From assembly GCF_024347215.1 (NCBI RefSeq), contig NZ_AP025282.1, positions 2,108,001 to 2,172,000 on the forward strand: DNA of 64,000 nt, given 5' to 3'. The position numbers and the translations under genes were made by a program. This DNA is from Aliamphritea ceti. Lineage in GTDB: Bacteria; Pseudomonadota; Gammaproteobacteria; Pseudomonadales; Balneatricaceae. A model generated the notes under the pieces. It worked only from the letters and a program-made list of their open reading frames with translations. It had not been told where the DNA came from and did not search any database. Positions 49,713 through 59,282 of the stretch are shown here, piece after piece (position 1 is the stretch's first letter; every line of letters starts with the position of its first letter).

Positions 49713-50207
49713 TTAACGTGACAGAGGGCCGATTCTGGCGAGTAGCTCAGAATCATGCTCGTCGTTGAAGTGAGTTATCCGGTCAAATATCACTGAATGC
49801 TCAAGCGGTGCGTCGAAGTGCTTTGCCAGCCGGTTGAATAATGCCCATGAGGCATTATTTGTTTCAGTAATCGTTGTTTCCAGGTGAGTAACAGAGATGT
49901 GTTCATCTCGTTCGAGAAGTTGCTGAAGCATTTGACTGCCAAGCCCACAATTACGAGCGTCTGAGCTGACTGCTACTTGCCAGATGAATAAGGTTTTATG
50001 ATTGCCCGGCTTAAGGTAACCGCTGATGAAACCTAAAATATTGCCATGCTTTTCAGCAATAATAGACGTGTCTACAAAATGACAGCACTGCAACAGATTA
50101 CAGTAGCTGGAGTTGCTATCTAATTCTGGAATTCTGGATATAAGTTGATGTACTGACTGGCCATCTCTAGCGGTGGGTTTGCGTAAAGTTACGCCTGAAG
50201 TATTCAT
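49713..50207 (-). CDS. ectA: L-2,4-diaminobutyrate N-gamma-acetyltransferase EctA
   Basis: A 164-residue GNAT acetyltransferase, first gene of the ectoine operon. GVTLRKPTARDGQSVHQLI at the N-terminus, NSSYCNLLQCCHF, then VAVSSDARNCGLGSQML (acetyl-CoA motif A) and ITETNNASWALFNRLA are EctA hallmarks. It acetylates diaminobutyrate before EctC closes the ring. The promoter region of about 240 bases is shared with the divergent ectR. Confidence 0.95.
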   Translation of the reverse strand: MNTSGVTLRKPTARDGQSVHQLISRIPELDSNSSYCNLLQCCHFVDTSIIAEKHGNILGFISGYLKPGNHKTLFIWQVAVSSDARNCGLGSQMLQQLLERDEHISVTHLETTITETNNASWALFNRLAKHFDAPLEHSVIFDRITHFNDEHDSELLARIGPLSR

Positions 50208-50237
50208 TGCATCCCTAATTGATAGTATTACGAATAT

Positions 50238-50250
50238 TTAGCATTGCTAA
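50238..50250. promoter_or_regulatory. Inverted repeat in the ectA-ectR intergenic region
   Basis: TTAGCA-T-TGCTAA is a perfect 6+1+6 palindrome about 30 bases upstream of the ectA start, with a related half-site TTTAGCATAAAG at 50309. It could be an EctR operator or part of it; no experimental match is known to me for this exact sequence. Confidence 0.4.
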
Positions 50251-50449
50251 GCTTCTTTTATTATAGAACATACTGAATTGTCTTTAACAACAGTAAAATG
50301 TAGGTATTTAGCATAAAGTACTGAAATAATTGTTTTGAATTACAAATAAAATTGATTTGAAACCTGTGGGTAGATAGATAAAGGCGCGTTAAATACGTAG
50401 AATGGCCGATTTTAAAGTGTCATTGCTTCATTGCTGAGCAGGAATATTG

Positions 50450-50944
50450 ATGGAAAATAGCCAGAAAGCACTTGTGTTGCTGCGACAGATTATTCGATCT
50501 GCTGATATGCAGGACAAAGAAATTAGCCGCAGAACAGGGCTGACTCCTGCACAGCTGATAGTTATGCAAACGCTACGGGAAAATGTCCATCTGACGACCG
50601 GTGAGCTGGCCAAAGAAATGGCTATAACTCAGGCTACCGTCACCAGTATTCTGGATCGTCTTGAGAAAAAAGCTTTAGTTGCCCGGGAGCGTGGTGTCGA
50701 AGATAAACGCAAGGTATGGGTTAGCCTCACTGACGATGGCGTTGAGTTGATGAAAGGGGCTCCCACCACGCAGCAGGATGTGTTTGTGCGTCACTTTGAA
50801 GATATACAAAACTGGGAGCAGTCGATGGTTGTGGCAAGCCTGGAACGGGTTGCTTTCATGCTCAACGCACAGCATCTCGATGCTGCTCCTGTGTTGGATA
50901 TAGGCCAGTTAGATCGCGCTCAGAATGAGCAATCTGATAGCTAA
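50450..50944 (+). CDS. ectR: MarR-family regulator of ectoine synthesis (EctR)
   Basis: A 164-residue MarR-type winged-helix regulator. RRTGLTPAQLIVMQTL and LAKEMAITQATVTSILDRLEKKALVARERGVEDKRKVWVSLT form the DNA-binding domain. EctR-type MarR proteins sit divergent from ectA and repress ectoine genes at low salinity in methylotrophs and related bacteria, and this gene is divergent from ectA. I start at ATG 50450, with AGGA seven bases before it; an in-frame TTG lies just upstream. Confidence 0.9.
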   Translation: MENSQKALVLLRQIIRSADMQDKEISRRTGLTPAQLIVMQTLRENVHLTTGELAKEMAITQATVTSILDRLEKKALVARERGVEDKRKVWVSLTDDGVELMKGAPTTQQDVFVRHFEDIQNWEQSMVVASLERVAFMLNAQHLDAAPVLDIGQLDRAQNEQSDS

Positions 50945-51033
50945 ATATTTTTTTGGCTACTTTGGTTTCGTAATCGATGCTGTGCGATGGAATGGCTTTA
51001 ACTGTCGCCACCTTTTAGTTACAGAGTGTTTGT

Positions 51034-51651
51034 TTACAGAACGACACTTAAGATTTGCCAGCCGCCAAATCCTAGCAGTAACACTCCTGCCGCTTTGCTG
51101 ATCAGCTCAATTGTTGATGCGTGTATTTTATGTCGGATGATAGATACCGATGTGGATAGCATCAGCCACCATATAGCTGAACCGAGAAATACACCTGTCA
51201 CCATAGTCATGGCGGATTGGGTATTGAGCATCATGCTGCCACTTAATGCAGAGAACACTGCGATGAATGACAGAATTGTCATTGGGTTAGCCAGGGTTAA
51301 CGCCATGGTTGATATAAACGCCTGAATGTTACTTGTTCCGACCTGCAAAGATGCTGCTTTAGTGTTGGCTGACGTCCTCAGCAGTTGGTAACCCATCCAG
51401 ATCAGAAACAGGCCGCCAAATAGTGCAAGTGGTGTTGCTGCGGTTGTGAATATTTGAGTGACGGCGGTTAAACCAAAAGCACCTATAGCACCGTAAATAG
51501 CATCAGCAGTTGCAGCGCCTAATCCGCAGGCAAGGCCTGTTTTAGCACCGCTGATGAGTGTACGTTGCATGCATAGCAGCCCAATAGGTCCGACAGGGGC
51601 TGCGATTGATAAGCCTATTACTGATGCTTTGGTAAGTAATACATAGTCCAT
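51034..51651 (-). CDS. LysE-family amino acid exporter
   Basis: A 205-residue inner-membrane exporter with six hydrophobic segments. SIAAPVGPIGLLCMQRTLISG is the family N-terminal motif and ALTLANPMTILSFIAVFSAL the middle one. I start at ATG 51651, six bases after a GGAG site. It is divergent from an Lrp-type regulator, the common arrangement for regulated amino acid exporters. Substrate unknown. Confidence 0.88.
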   Translation of the reverse strand: MDYVLLTKASVIGLSIAAPVGPIGLLCMQRTLISGAKTGLACGLGAATADAIYGAIGAFGLTAVTQIFTTAATPLALFGGLFLIWMGYQLLRTSANTKAASLQVGTSNIQAFISTMALTLANPMTILSFIAVFSALSGSMMLNTQSAMTMVTGVFLGSAIWWLMLSTSVSIIRHKIHASTIELISKAAGVLLLGFGGWQILSVVL

Positions 51652-51786
51652 CGATATCTCCGTGAATATCCGTAAAAACAATACAAATATTCTGACAAGA
51701 GGCGCAAATTATTTGAATAGGTTAGTTACGGCAATGGTTTGATTTAGGCTAAACTATTTAGGTAAAAATCAATTTTGGCCGAAACT

Positions 51787-52239
51787 ATGAATATTGATCC
51801 TATTTCCTGGCAAATCTTAAACGCTGTACAAAATGATGGCCGTATTTCTTTAAAGGCATTAGCAGCTGAGATCGGTTTGTCATTACCTGCTACTTCTGAA
51901 AGGCTGAAACGGCTGGAAGAAGCGGGCATTATCAGCGGTTATCGGGCAGTAGTTAAACCTGAGTCTGTAGGGTATGGGGTAATGGCTATTATGGCTATGA
52001 CGACCTTACAGCCGGATAAAGCCCGCCTGATTAAGTTGCTCACGGATATGCCTGAAGTTATCGAGTGCCTGCACGTAACCGGTCAGGACTCATACGTCAT
52101 ACGCGTAGTTACCCGGGATTTGCAACACCTGGAGGATTTTGCCGGCAGTATTAATCAGTATGGTGAAACCCGTACCTCTATCGTGTTATCTCATCCAATA
52201 CGCTTACGGCCAGTGAGTTCGTTAGCTAATCATGACTGA
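51787..52239 (+). CDS. Lrp/AsnC-family transcriptional regulator
   Basis: A 150-residue Lrp-type regulator. The N-terminal helix-turn-helix (SWQILNAVQNDGRISLKALAAEIGLSLPATSERLKRLEEAGII) is followed by the RAM/AsnC effector domain (VIECLHVTGQDSYVIRVV). Amino acids are the usual effectors. Divergent from the LysE gene, which it likely regulates. I use ATG 51787; an in-frame TTG lies four codons upstream and neither has a strong ribosome site. Confidence 0.88.
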   Translation: MNIDPISWQILNAVQNDGRISLKALAAEIGLSLPATSERLKRLEEAGIISGYRAVVKPESVGYGVMAIMAMTTLQPDKARLIKLLTDMPEVIECLHVTGQDSYVIRVVTRDLQHLEDFAGSINQYGETRTSIVLSHPIRLRPVSSLANHD

Positions 52240-52464
52240 CACTTCTGTGATTATAAGTAGTTGTTTGGTGGAACAGTTAAAGTTTTTCTGTTTGCTAAAG
52301 GCTTAGGTAAATCTCAGTAAAGGAAAGCAAATAAATGGCATATATCTGTGCCTTTTGTTACCTTGCTGTGCTGTGGAAACGCCTGATCTGAAGCGCTGTC
52401 GCTTCTTAATTAAGGTAATTCGGTTTTCCTGCCTGCCATATTCAAATTATTAAGACGAAATTAT

Positions 52465-53427
52465 ATGTTTAATGACACCTCTACCCGATTAAATAAGTAC
52501 ATAAGTGAAAGTGGCATTTGCTCGAGAAGAGAAGCCGATCGCTATATTGAGCAGGGTAATGTTTACATTAATGGCAAGCGGGCACAGATAGGTGACAAAG
52601 TATCTCCGGGTGATCTGGTAAAAGTTAATGGTCAGCCGATTGAGCCTCAGGATGCCGAAGAGTTTATCTTTATTGCTTTGAACAAGCCGGTGGGCGTTGT
52701 CAGTACGACTGAAAGCAGTGAACGAAATAACATTGTAGATTTTGTAAACCACAGCGAGCGGATTTTTCCGATCGGCCGGCTAGATAAAGATTCGCAGGGG
52801 CTGATCTTTCTGACCAGTAATGGCGATCTGGTAAACAAAATACTGCGTGCCGGTAATAACCACGAGAAAGAATACATCGTCACCGTTAATAAGCCTGTTA
52901 CCGATGAGTTTATTACGGGTCTTGGTGCCGGGGTTCCCATGCTCGGAGTCACGACCAAAAAGTGCAAGGTGGTAAAAGAATCCTCCCATGCTTTCCGGAT
53001 CACTCTGATTCAGGGGCTTAACCGTCAGATTCGTCGTATGTGTGAGCACTTTGGCTACGAAGTCGAGAAGCTCAGCCGTGTGCGTATTATGAATATTGAC
53101 TTGAAGGGCTTACCTGCAGGTGAATGGCGGGACCTGACTGACGAAGAGCTGATGGTGTTATTGAAGTCAGTAGAAAAGTCTTCTTCAGGCAGTTCTAAGC
53201 AAGGCAGTTCAAAACAATCCGGTTCAAAAAAGCCTGGTTCAAAACAGTCTAATTCTAAGTCATCAGGCTCTCGGCAGTCGAATGAATCCGGTAAATCAGC
53301 ACAGTCTAAAAAGCCGTCAAGATCCGGCAAGTCATCAGGTGCTGCGGCAGGTCGACAGCATAAGCCAAAAGCGACAAACAGCAGAGGCGGTTCACAGCGT
53401 TTAGGTAAGAAAAAGACCCGCCGCTAA
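52465..53427 (+). CDS. rluF: 23S rRNA pseudouridine(2604) synthase RluF
   Basis: A 320-residue pseudouridine synthase of the RsuA family. An S4 RNA-binding domain (TRLNKYISESGICSRREADRYIEQGNV) precedes the catalytic domain with GRLDKDSQGLIFLTSNGDLVN and the late GLNRQIRRMCEHFGYEV motif. RluF modifies U2604 of 23S rRNA and U35 of tRNA-Tyr. After about residue 235 a low-complexity tail rich in Ser, Lys, Gly and Gln (repeats of the type SGSKKPGSKQSN) runs to the end; such basic tails are seen in RluF relatives and probably help RNA binding. Confidence 0.93.
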   Translation: MFNDTSTRLNKYISESGICSRREADRYIEQGNVYINGKRAQIGDKVSPGDLVKVNGQPIEPQDAEEFIFIALNKPVGVVSTTESSERNNIVDFVNHSERIFPIGRLDKDSQGLIFLTSNGDLVNKILRAGNNHEKEYIVTVNKPVTDEFITGLGAGVPMLGVTTKKCKVVKESSHAFRITLIQGLNRQIRRMCEHFGYEVEKLSRVRIMNIDLKGLPAGEWRDLTDEELMVLLKSVEKSSSGSSKQGSSKQSGSKKPGSKQSNSKSSGSRQSNESGKSAQSKKPSRSGKSSGAAAGRQHKPKATNSRGGSQRLGKKKTRR

Positions 53428-53549
53428 ATTTGTTATATCGAGAAATTAAGTGGCGTAAAACGCGCAATTTTGTCCAAGTAATTTGTGTGTGCTTCGCTCT
53501 ATACTTCATCTGTGCCTGTGAATGGCTTACTGTGTGTTAGCGGTGACAG

Positions 53550-54383
53550 ATGATGAAATGTGATAATCAGTTCCAATACTTCAAAAGCAAGAACCTGGAT
53601 CAGGTGACGGTGCTGCAGGCTGAGATGAATGATTTTTCTTATGGCAGGCATGCCCATGAGGAATATTCCTTCGGTGTAACGCTAGCAGGCCGGCAGGATT
53701 TTTTTGCTGGTCGTGCATTTCATCGCAGTCATCCGGGTAACGTTATTATCTTTAATCCAGGTGAGGTTCATGATGGTCAGTCCGGAGTGGATGATACCTT
53801 GCAGTATCGCATGCTCTATATACACCCTGATCAGCTCGAGCCTATGCTTGAAAGTGCCGGTATCAGGCACAGCAAAGACTTTCAGATTGTCGATACTATG
53901 CTGGATGATCCTGAGTTGCGTCAGAGTATCCTCAGTATGGCTTTGTTTATTGAAAACAAAACCGGGGACCAACTGCAGGAAGAGTGCGAGCTTTTTCGGA
54001 TGGCTGAGCGCATCGCGAAGCGTTATGGCGAGTGCTCTACCGATACAAAACAACGGAAATCAGATCAGTTATTGCTGCGGGCACGGGACTTTATTCATGA
54101 CAATATCCATGCGGATATGTCTCTGGATGAGATTAGCCAGCAGTCCTGCCTGTCCAAATATCATTTTCTGCGAATGTTTCGACAGCAATTTGGTATTACG
54201 CCGCATCAGTACCTTCTTAACTGCCGCATAAATCGTGCTCGCGAAGATCTCGAGTCAGGTATAGCACTTGACGATGTGGTTTTCACATATGGTTTCAGTG
54301 ACCTGAGCCACTTTAACCGTCGGTTTAAACCTGTCTTTGGTATGACCCCACGGCAATATCAGCAGCATTGTCTAAGCGCTTGA
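53550..54383 (+). CDS. AraC-family transcriptional regulator
   Basis: A 277-residue regulator: an N-terminal cupin-like ligand-sensing domain (HAHEEYSFGVTLAGRQDFFAG, NPGEVHDG) and two C-terminal helix-turn-helix motifs (MSLDEISQQSCLSKYHFLRMFRQQFGITPHQYL and YGFSDLSHFNRRFKPVFGMTPRQYQ). Proteins of this plan are often encoded next to LysE exporters, and one follows here 80 bases downstream on the same strand. The effector is probably an amino acid, by association only. Confidence 0.9.
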   Translation: MMKCDNQFQYFKSKNLDQVTVLQAEMNDFSYGRHAHEEYSFGVTLAGRQDFFAGRAFHRSHPGNVIIFNPGEVHDGQSGVDDTLQYRMLYIHPDQLEPMLESAGIRHSKDFQIVDTMLDDPELRQSILSMALFIENKTGDQLQEECELFRMAERIAKRYGECSTDTKQRKSDQLLLRARDFIHDNIHADMSLDEISQQSCLSKYHFLRMFRQQFGITPHQYLLNCRINRAREDLESGIALDDVVFTYGFSDLSHFNRRFKPVFGMTPRQYQQHCLSA

Positions 54384-54463
54384 AATAAGTCGCTATTGCT
54401 GCTGCAAAGCAGTTAGTTCCGTATTTAATTCCACTTTTTTTTTCTACTTCCAGGGTCATCACT

Positions 54464-55078
54464 ATGGTTGAAATACTCGCGTACGCCTTTGGCATTATGT
54501 ACACCCCAGGGCCAGCTAATTTGCTGAGCATGAATGCAGGGCTGAACGGTCATTTACGCTCGACAGTCGCATTTTGCCTGGGAGTAGCAAGTGCAATGTT
54601 GCTGTTATTTATATTATTTGGCTATACCGGTGCCTGGCTGGTGGGTCCCCGTTATCAATTACTGATCAGTTGCCTGGGGAGCATGTATATCATGTATCTG
54701 GCGTATAAAATTGGCTGGTCCAGTATTCGGACACCGGTCGCTGAAGCGGTGGAGCAGACTTCCACGCACAGGCTGAATTATAAAGCTGGGTTGATAATGC
54801 AGTTACTCAACCCTAAGGCTTTTGTGGCTATATTACCGATAGTAACGGTGCAGTTTCCTGAGGCGCAGATTTCAGGAGAAGCAATTATAGTTTGGTCATT
54901 ATTGCTCTCATGCATGGCTTTTGGTGCGCCGGCCAGTTACCTGTTGATGGGTGCGCATTTGGGAAAACGTATACGGGAACCGCGTTATTTCCGCGTTCTT
55001 AATTTATGTATGGCTGCACTGCTCTTATATGTGGCGGGAGATATTGCCTATAACCATGTGTATCTGAAATGGGGGTAG
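54464..55078 (+). CDS. LysE-family amino acid exporter
   Basis: A 204-residue inner-membrane protein with six hydrophobic segments. GIMYTPGPANLLSMNAGLNG is the N-terminal family motif and LIMQLLNPKAFVAILPIVTV the middle one. It lies directly downstream of the AraC-type regulator, which is the likely controller. Substrate unknown. Convergent with the beta-helix protein gene, with 10 bases between the stops. Confidence 0.88.
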   Translation: MVEILAYAFGIMYTPGPANLLSMNAGLNGHLRSTVAFCLGVASAMLLLFILFGYTGAWLVGPRYQLLISCLGSMYIMYLAYKIGWSSIRTPVAEAVEQTSTHRLNYKAGLIMQLLNPKAFVAILPIVTVQFPEAQISGEAIIVWSLLLSCMAFGAPASYLLMGAHLGKRIREPRYFRVLNLCMAALLLYVAGDIAYNHVYLKWG

Positions 55079-55088
55079 CTGTTTCCCT

Positions 55089-56654
55089 TTATTCATACTT
55101 TTTAAATTCAGGGCCTTTAGTCAGCGTGTCGCCCTGATACGCACCGATAGCGATCTTCTTGGTTTTGTTTGGATTTTTAGACTGAATGCTAACCCACTTA
55201 AGATTGAAGACGTCGCAAAGGGGTTTGCCTTTAGCCTGCTTGGGTGTTTTCAGTCTCAGATCTCCTTTAAGGGAATCTTTAAACTCAAATGCCTGATCGG
55301 TAATACCGTGCTTTTCCTGTTTATATTTGTCTTTGAGTTCACCAAAGCCCGCTGTTGAAATGTCGTAATCAAAATAGAGATTACTGGGCCATATTGCGTT
55401 TTCAGGAAGCTTTTTTGTTAAGGCATCCCGCGAGATGCACAGACAGTGTTGGTCGGTATAATTCGCGTGATCACAAAACTGATAGGCGTTATTAAAGTGG
55501 TGAAGGTGGTTAATATTGCTTTTTTTAATAGCGTAAGAGCGGGTATACCAGCTGTTGTTGAATATGTAGCTGTCTTTTGATGTTTTTGGATGCTTACCAA
55601 ATTTGAAAATTTTACCGCCCCGGCCAGTTTGGTTTGGCATTCCTGGTTGGTCATTAAACCAGCCAATGTTGCCATAAATTAACCAGTGGCCGCCCGCGAC
55701 GTTATCAAATGAGAAGGGGGCGTGATTATTAATAAACTCGTTGTGATATATGTGCCAGTTAAGTGCATGGCCTTCAGGTTCTATCGCGTTATCGCGTATG
55801 TAGCGGAAGGTATTCGCATAGATCTGTACGTTTAGATTTCGATCTGAAACATCATCAGTATCGATTGCCATGCGCAGTCCATTGAAAGCGTATTCAATAG
55901 TGTTATGGCTGAAGATAATGCCGCTTTTGAAATTCAGGCTGCCAAAGAAACCACCATTCATGTGCGAATAGTGAGTGTGATGGGTATAGAGCCAGTCGAT
56001 ATCTTGCCAAATGGCTTCACTGGGATCTTGCTTCCAGTAATTGTGAGTGATTTCAAAGTCTTCACTGTCAGGGCCTGCGGCAAAAATGGGATAACGACCG
56101 TCCTGTATGTGGTTATGTTTGATGTGAACGTTCTGGCAGTTTTCTGCAAACACAAAACAAGGCCAACAGCCTTCGGCATACAGGTTTTCAATGACGATGC
56201 CATTGGTATCTTTGATCTTAATGAAGGCGTAATCGTCAGCACCTGGTAATTCTGGATAGATGTTTGTCGGCGAATTCGTGCCACAGAGAATGGTCTTTTT
56301 CCCCATTCCACTGATGGTGAGCGGTGCAGAATTATTGGTATGTGGTTTGCTGATATAAACCGGTTGGTAATATTTCCCTGGCAGTAACTGCACTTTTGTA
56401 TGCTTGCCAGCAAAACGGATAGCGTTCTCAAGTGTGTAAGTTTGTGTGGGTGTTTTTGCCGGATCATTCAGAGGGGCATTCTGGTAGTCAGTGATCTCAC
56501 CTGTTTCTATAAAACGGTTCGGAAGCACTCTTATATCACCCTGTGGAGAGCAGAAAATTAGCTTAGGTACTTCATGTTCATTTTTTTCAAAAATCATACC
56601 GCGGTGGATCATGGCGGGGATTTCTTCGAGTGCGTCACAGCATTCCTTTGGCAT
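55089..56654 (-). CDS. Right-handed parallel beta-helix repeat protein
   Basis: A 521-residue protein whose middle part (about 60-400) has the repeating short strands of pectate-lyase-like parallel beta-helices (IVIENLYAEG, NVHIKHNHIQDGRYPIF, FEITHNYW, IIFSHNTIEYAFNGLRMAID, WHIYHNEFINN). An early YTLENAIRFAGKHTKVQLLPGKY segment is typical for the first coil. Such folds cut or bind polysaccharides, but I see no clear catalytic motif. There is no signal peptide, so it would stay cytosolic unless exported another way. The gene is isolated. Confidence 0.75.
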   Translation of the reverse strand: MPKECCDALEEIPAMIHRGMIFEKNEHEVPKLIFCSPQGDIRVLPNRFIETGEITDYQNAPLNDPAKTPTQTYTLENAIRFAGKHTKVQLLPGKYYQPVYISKPHTNNSAPLTISGMGKKTILCGTNSPTNIYPELPGADDYAFIKIKDTNGIVIENLYAEGCWPCFVFAENCQNVHIKHNHIQDGRYPIFAAGPDSEDFEITHNYWKQDPSEAIWQDIDWLYTHHTHYSHMNGGFFGSLNFKSGIIFSHNTIEYAFNGLRMAIDTDDVSDRNLNVQIYANTFRYIRDNAIEPEGHALNWHIYHNEFINNHAPFSFDNVAGGHWLIYGNIGWFNDQPGMPNQTGRGGKIFKFGKHPKTSKDSYIFNNSWYTRSYAIKKSNINHLHHFNNAYQFCDHANYTDQHCLCISRDALTKKLPENAIWPSNLYFDYDISTAGFGELKDKYKQEKHGITDQAFEFKDSLKGDLRLKTPKQAKGKPLCDVFNLKWVSIQSKNPNKTKKIAIGAYQGDTLTKGPEFKKYE

Positions 56655-56872
56655 GGTTCTCTCCTGAACATAAACAGATGTGAATTACAGTAACCATACA
56701 GTAAGAAAAACCATTGCTTCAAGCAGATGTGTTACGGCAAGAATATGCTTGAGATGGCTACTTTAATTGCTCCGGCACGGCGTGCAGTGTAAAGTCTGCG
56801 CATCTGAGAAATAGGTGATTTACGCCTATACTCACCTCTCATCTTGCACCTGACGATTCCGGAAAATATCAA

Positions 56873-59059
56873 ATGGAAATCAAAGTTAATTTTTTAGAAA
56901 ACCTTCGACTTGAAGCTAAGTTTGATGATTTCACTGTGACTGCAGATCAGCCTATTCGTTATAAAGGCGATGGCTCTGCACCGAGTCCGTTTGATTACTT
57001 CCTGGCTTCGTCGGCGCTTTGTGCTGCTTATTTTGTGAAGGTTTATTGCAAAGCGCGGGATATCCCAACGGAAGACATTCGTCTGTCGCAGAACAATATT
57101 GTTGATCCGGAAAACCGCTATAACCAGATTTTCCAGATTCAGGTTGAGTTGCCGGATGATATTTCTGAAAAAGACCGTGCGGGCATTTTACGTTCGATTG
57201 ATCGCTGCACAGTAAAAAAGGTGGTGCAGACTGAGCCTGAATTCAAGATTGAAACCGTCGAAAATCTTGATGAAGATGCTTCTATTATGGCGATGGGTAT
57301 TTCTGAAGATGTCAGTAATACCATGATTCTGGGTAAGGATCTGCCATTGGAAAAAACCATCGCCAACATGACAGGTATGCTGGAATCCCTGGGGATGAAG
57401 ATTGAGATCTCTTCCTGGCGGAATATTGTACCTAATGTCTGGTCGCTGCATATTCGTGATGCTGCTTCACCTATGTGTTTTACCAATGGTAAGGGCGCTT
57501 CTAAAGAAAGTGCGCTGTGTTCTGCACTGGGTGAGTTCATCGAGCGGGCCAGTTGTAACTTCTTCTATAACGATCAGTATTTCGGTGAAGAGATTGCTAA
57601 CAGTGATTTTGTTCATTACCCGAATGAGAAATGGTTTGTGCTGACAGAAAATGATTCCTTACCGACAGGTCTGATGGATGATTATTGTCTGGATATCTAC
57701 AACCCGGATGGCGAACTACAGGGCTCTAACCTGATTGACACAAACTCAGGTAACTTTGAACGGGGTATCTGTACGATACCTTATGTACGCCAGTCTGATA
57801 AGCAGGAGGTTTATTTCCCGTCGAACCTGCTTGAGAACCTGTTCCTGAGTAACGGCATGAGTGCCGGTAATAATATTCATGAAGCTAAGGTTCAGTGTCT
57901 TTCTGAAATTTTTGAACGGGCAGTGAAGCGTCAGATCATTGAAGAAGAAATTGTTCTGCCGGATGTACCTGAGGAGGTATTGGCTAAGTATCCGGGTATT
58001 CAGGCGGGTATTGCTGGTCTGGAAGAGCAGGGCTTCCCTGTGTTGGTGAAAGATGCTTCTTTGGGCGGACAGTTCCCGGTCATGTGTGTGACGCTAATGA
58101 ATCCCCGCACTGGCGGTGTTTTCGCATCTTTCGGTGCGCATCCAAGTTTGGAAGTAGCACTGGAGCGAAGTCTGACTGAGTTGTTACAGGGGCGTAGCTT
58201 TGAAGGCTTGAATGACGTGCCTGCGCCGACGTTCAGTAGTGAAGCGGTCTCTGAACCGAACAACTTCGTGGAACACTTTATTGATTCAACGGGTGTGATT
58301 TCCTGGCGTTTCTTTAGCGCTAAGAGTGAGTACGAATTCTCGGAGTGGGATTTCTCAGGTACCAATGAAGAAGAATCCGACAGTTTAATGGGAATTCTGG
58401 AAGCGCTGGGTAAAGAAGTTTATGTGGCTACTTTCGATGATTTTGGTGCGTCTGCATGCCGGATTTTGGTGCCAGGTTATTCAGAAGTGTATCCAGTTGA
58501 AGATCTGATTTGGGATAACACAAATAAGGCGATTCATTTCCGTGAGGATATTCTTAATCTGCACCGTTTAGATGATGAAGAGTTGGCTGATCTGATTGCG
58601 CGTCTGGATGAGAGCGAAGAAGACAACTATACCGAAATTAAAACGCTGATCGGCATTGAGTTTGATGAGAATACGGTATGGGGACAACTGACGATTCTTG
58701 AGTTGAAAATTCTTATTCACCTGGCTCTGCAACAGTATGAAGACGCAATGGAATTAGTTGCAAGCTTTCTGCAGTACAACGATAACACGGTTGAGCGTGG
58801 GCTGTTCTATCAGGCCATGAATGCTGTGCTGGAGATTTTACTGGACGATGAGCTTGAGCTGGATGATTTCATTTATAACCTGCGCAGGATGTTTGGTGAA
58901 GAGGTGATGGAGAATGTCGTGGGCTCAGTAAACGGCGATGTTAAGTTCTATGGTTTAACACCGACCAGTACTAAGCTGGAAGGTTTGGATAAACATCTTC
59001 GACTCATCGAAAGCTATAAGAAATTACATGCAGCAAGAGCTGCGCGGGCAGCAAACTGA
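56873..59059 (+). CDS. OsmC-YcaO fusion protein
   Basis: A 728-residue fusion. Residues 1-140 are an OsmC/Ohr-like domain with SAPSPFDYFLASSALCAA, Cys50 as the likely peroxidatic and Cys112 (IDRCTVKKV) as the resolving cysteine. Residues about 155-728 match E. coli YcaO along their whole length (IVPNVWSLHIRD, CFTNGKGASKESALCSALGEFIER, EAKVQCLSEIFERAVK, LERSLTELLQGR); these carry the ATP-binding glutamates. E. coli YcaO takes part in beta-methylthiolation of ribosomal protein S12 with RimO. The OsmC domain suggests a link with thiol or peroxide chemistry. No peptide-natural-product genes are adjacent. Confidence 0.9.
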   Translation: MEIKVNFLENLRLEAKFDDFTVTADQPIRYKGDGSAPSPFDYFLASSALCAAYFVKVYCKARDIPTEDIRLSQNNIVDPENRYNQIFQIQVELPDDISEKDRAGILRSIDRCTVKKVVQTEPEFKIETVENLDEDASIMAMGISEDVSNTMILGKDLPLEKTIANMTGMLESLGMKIEISSWRNIVPNVWSLHIRDAASPMCFTNGKGASKESALCSALGEFIERASCNFFYNDQYFGEEIANSDFVHYPNEKWFVLTENDSLPTGLMDDYCLDIYNPDGELQGSNLIDTNSGNFERGICTIPYVRQSDKQEVYFPSNLLENLFLSNGMSAGNNIHEAKVQCLSEIFERAVKRQIIEEEIVLPDVPEEVLAKYPGIQAGIAGLEEQGFPVLVKDASLGGQFPVMCVTLMNPRTGGVFASFGAHPSLEVALERSLTELLQGRSFEGLNDVPAPTFSSEAVSEPNNFVEHFIDSTGVISWRFFSAKSEYEFSEWDFSGTNEEESDSLMGILEALGKEVYVATFDDFGASACRILVPGYSEVYPVEDLIWDNTNKAIHFREDILNLHRLDDEELADLIARLDESEEDNYTEIKTLIGIEFDENTVWGQLTILELKILIHLALQQYEDAMELVASFLQYNDNTVERGLFYQAMNAVLEILLDDELELDDFIYNLRRMFGEEVMENVVGSVNGDVKFYGLTPTSTKLEGLDKHLRLIESYKKLHAARAARAAN

Positions 59060-59078
59060 TTTGCTGCTTTACTAAAAA

Positions 59079-59105
59079 AACCGGCTAATTAAGGCCGGTT
59101 TTTTT
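59079..59105 (+). terminator. Rho-independent terminator of the OsmC-YcaO gene
   Basis: A stem AACCGGC / GCCGGTT with a TAATTAAG loop, preceded by A residues and followed by a T run. It may act in both directions. Confidence 0.85.
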
Positions 59106-59180
59106 ATGGGGAAATTTTACTGCTGAGTGCATAAGTATCTTGTAGCAGGGGATCTGTTGTAAAAGAAGTAGTCGCTTAAC

Positions 59181-59282
59181 TTATAAATAATAAACCGCTG
59201 CCATAAAGCCAAACACAAACATTGCCATGCCAATGCCAATGTATAGTTTTCCGATAAATTTAGCAGTTCTTTTGATACTCAC
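59181..59282 (-). CDS. Possible 33-aa membrane microprotein
   Basis: A GTG-initiated frame (GTG at 59282-59280, TAA at 59183-59181) encoding a basic N-terminus (MSIKRTAKFIGKLY) and one hydrophobic helix (IGIGMAMFVFGFMAAVYYL). The composition is typical of a single-pass small membrane protein, but the ribosome site is weak and I know no homologue. Nothing else is recognisable in the gap of about 350 bases between it and the PilZ gene. Confidence 0.4.
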   Translation of the reverse strand: MSIKRTAKFIGKLYIGIGMAMFVFGFMAAVYYL

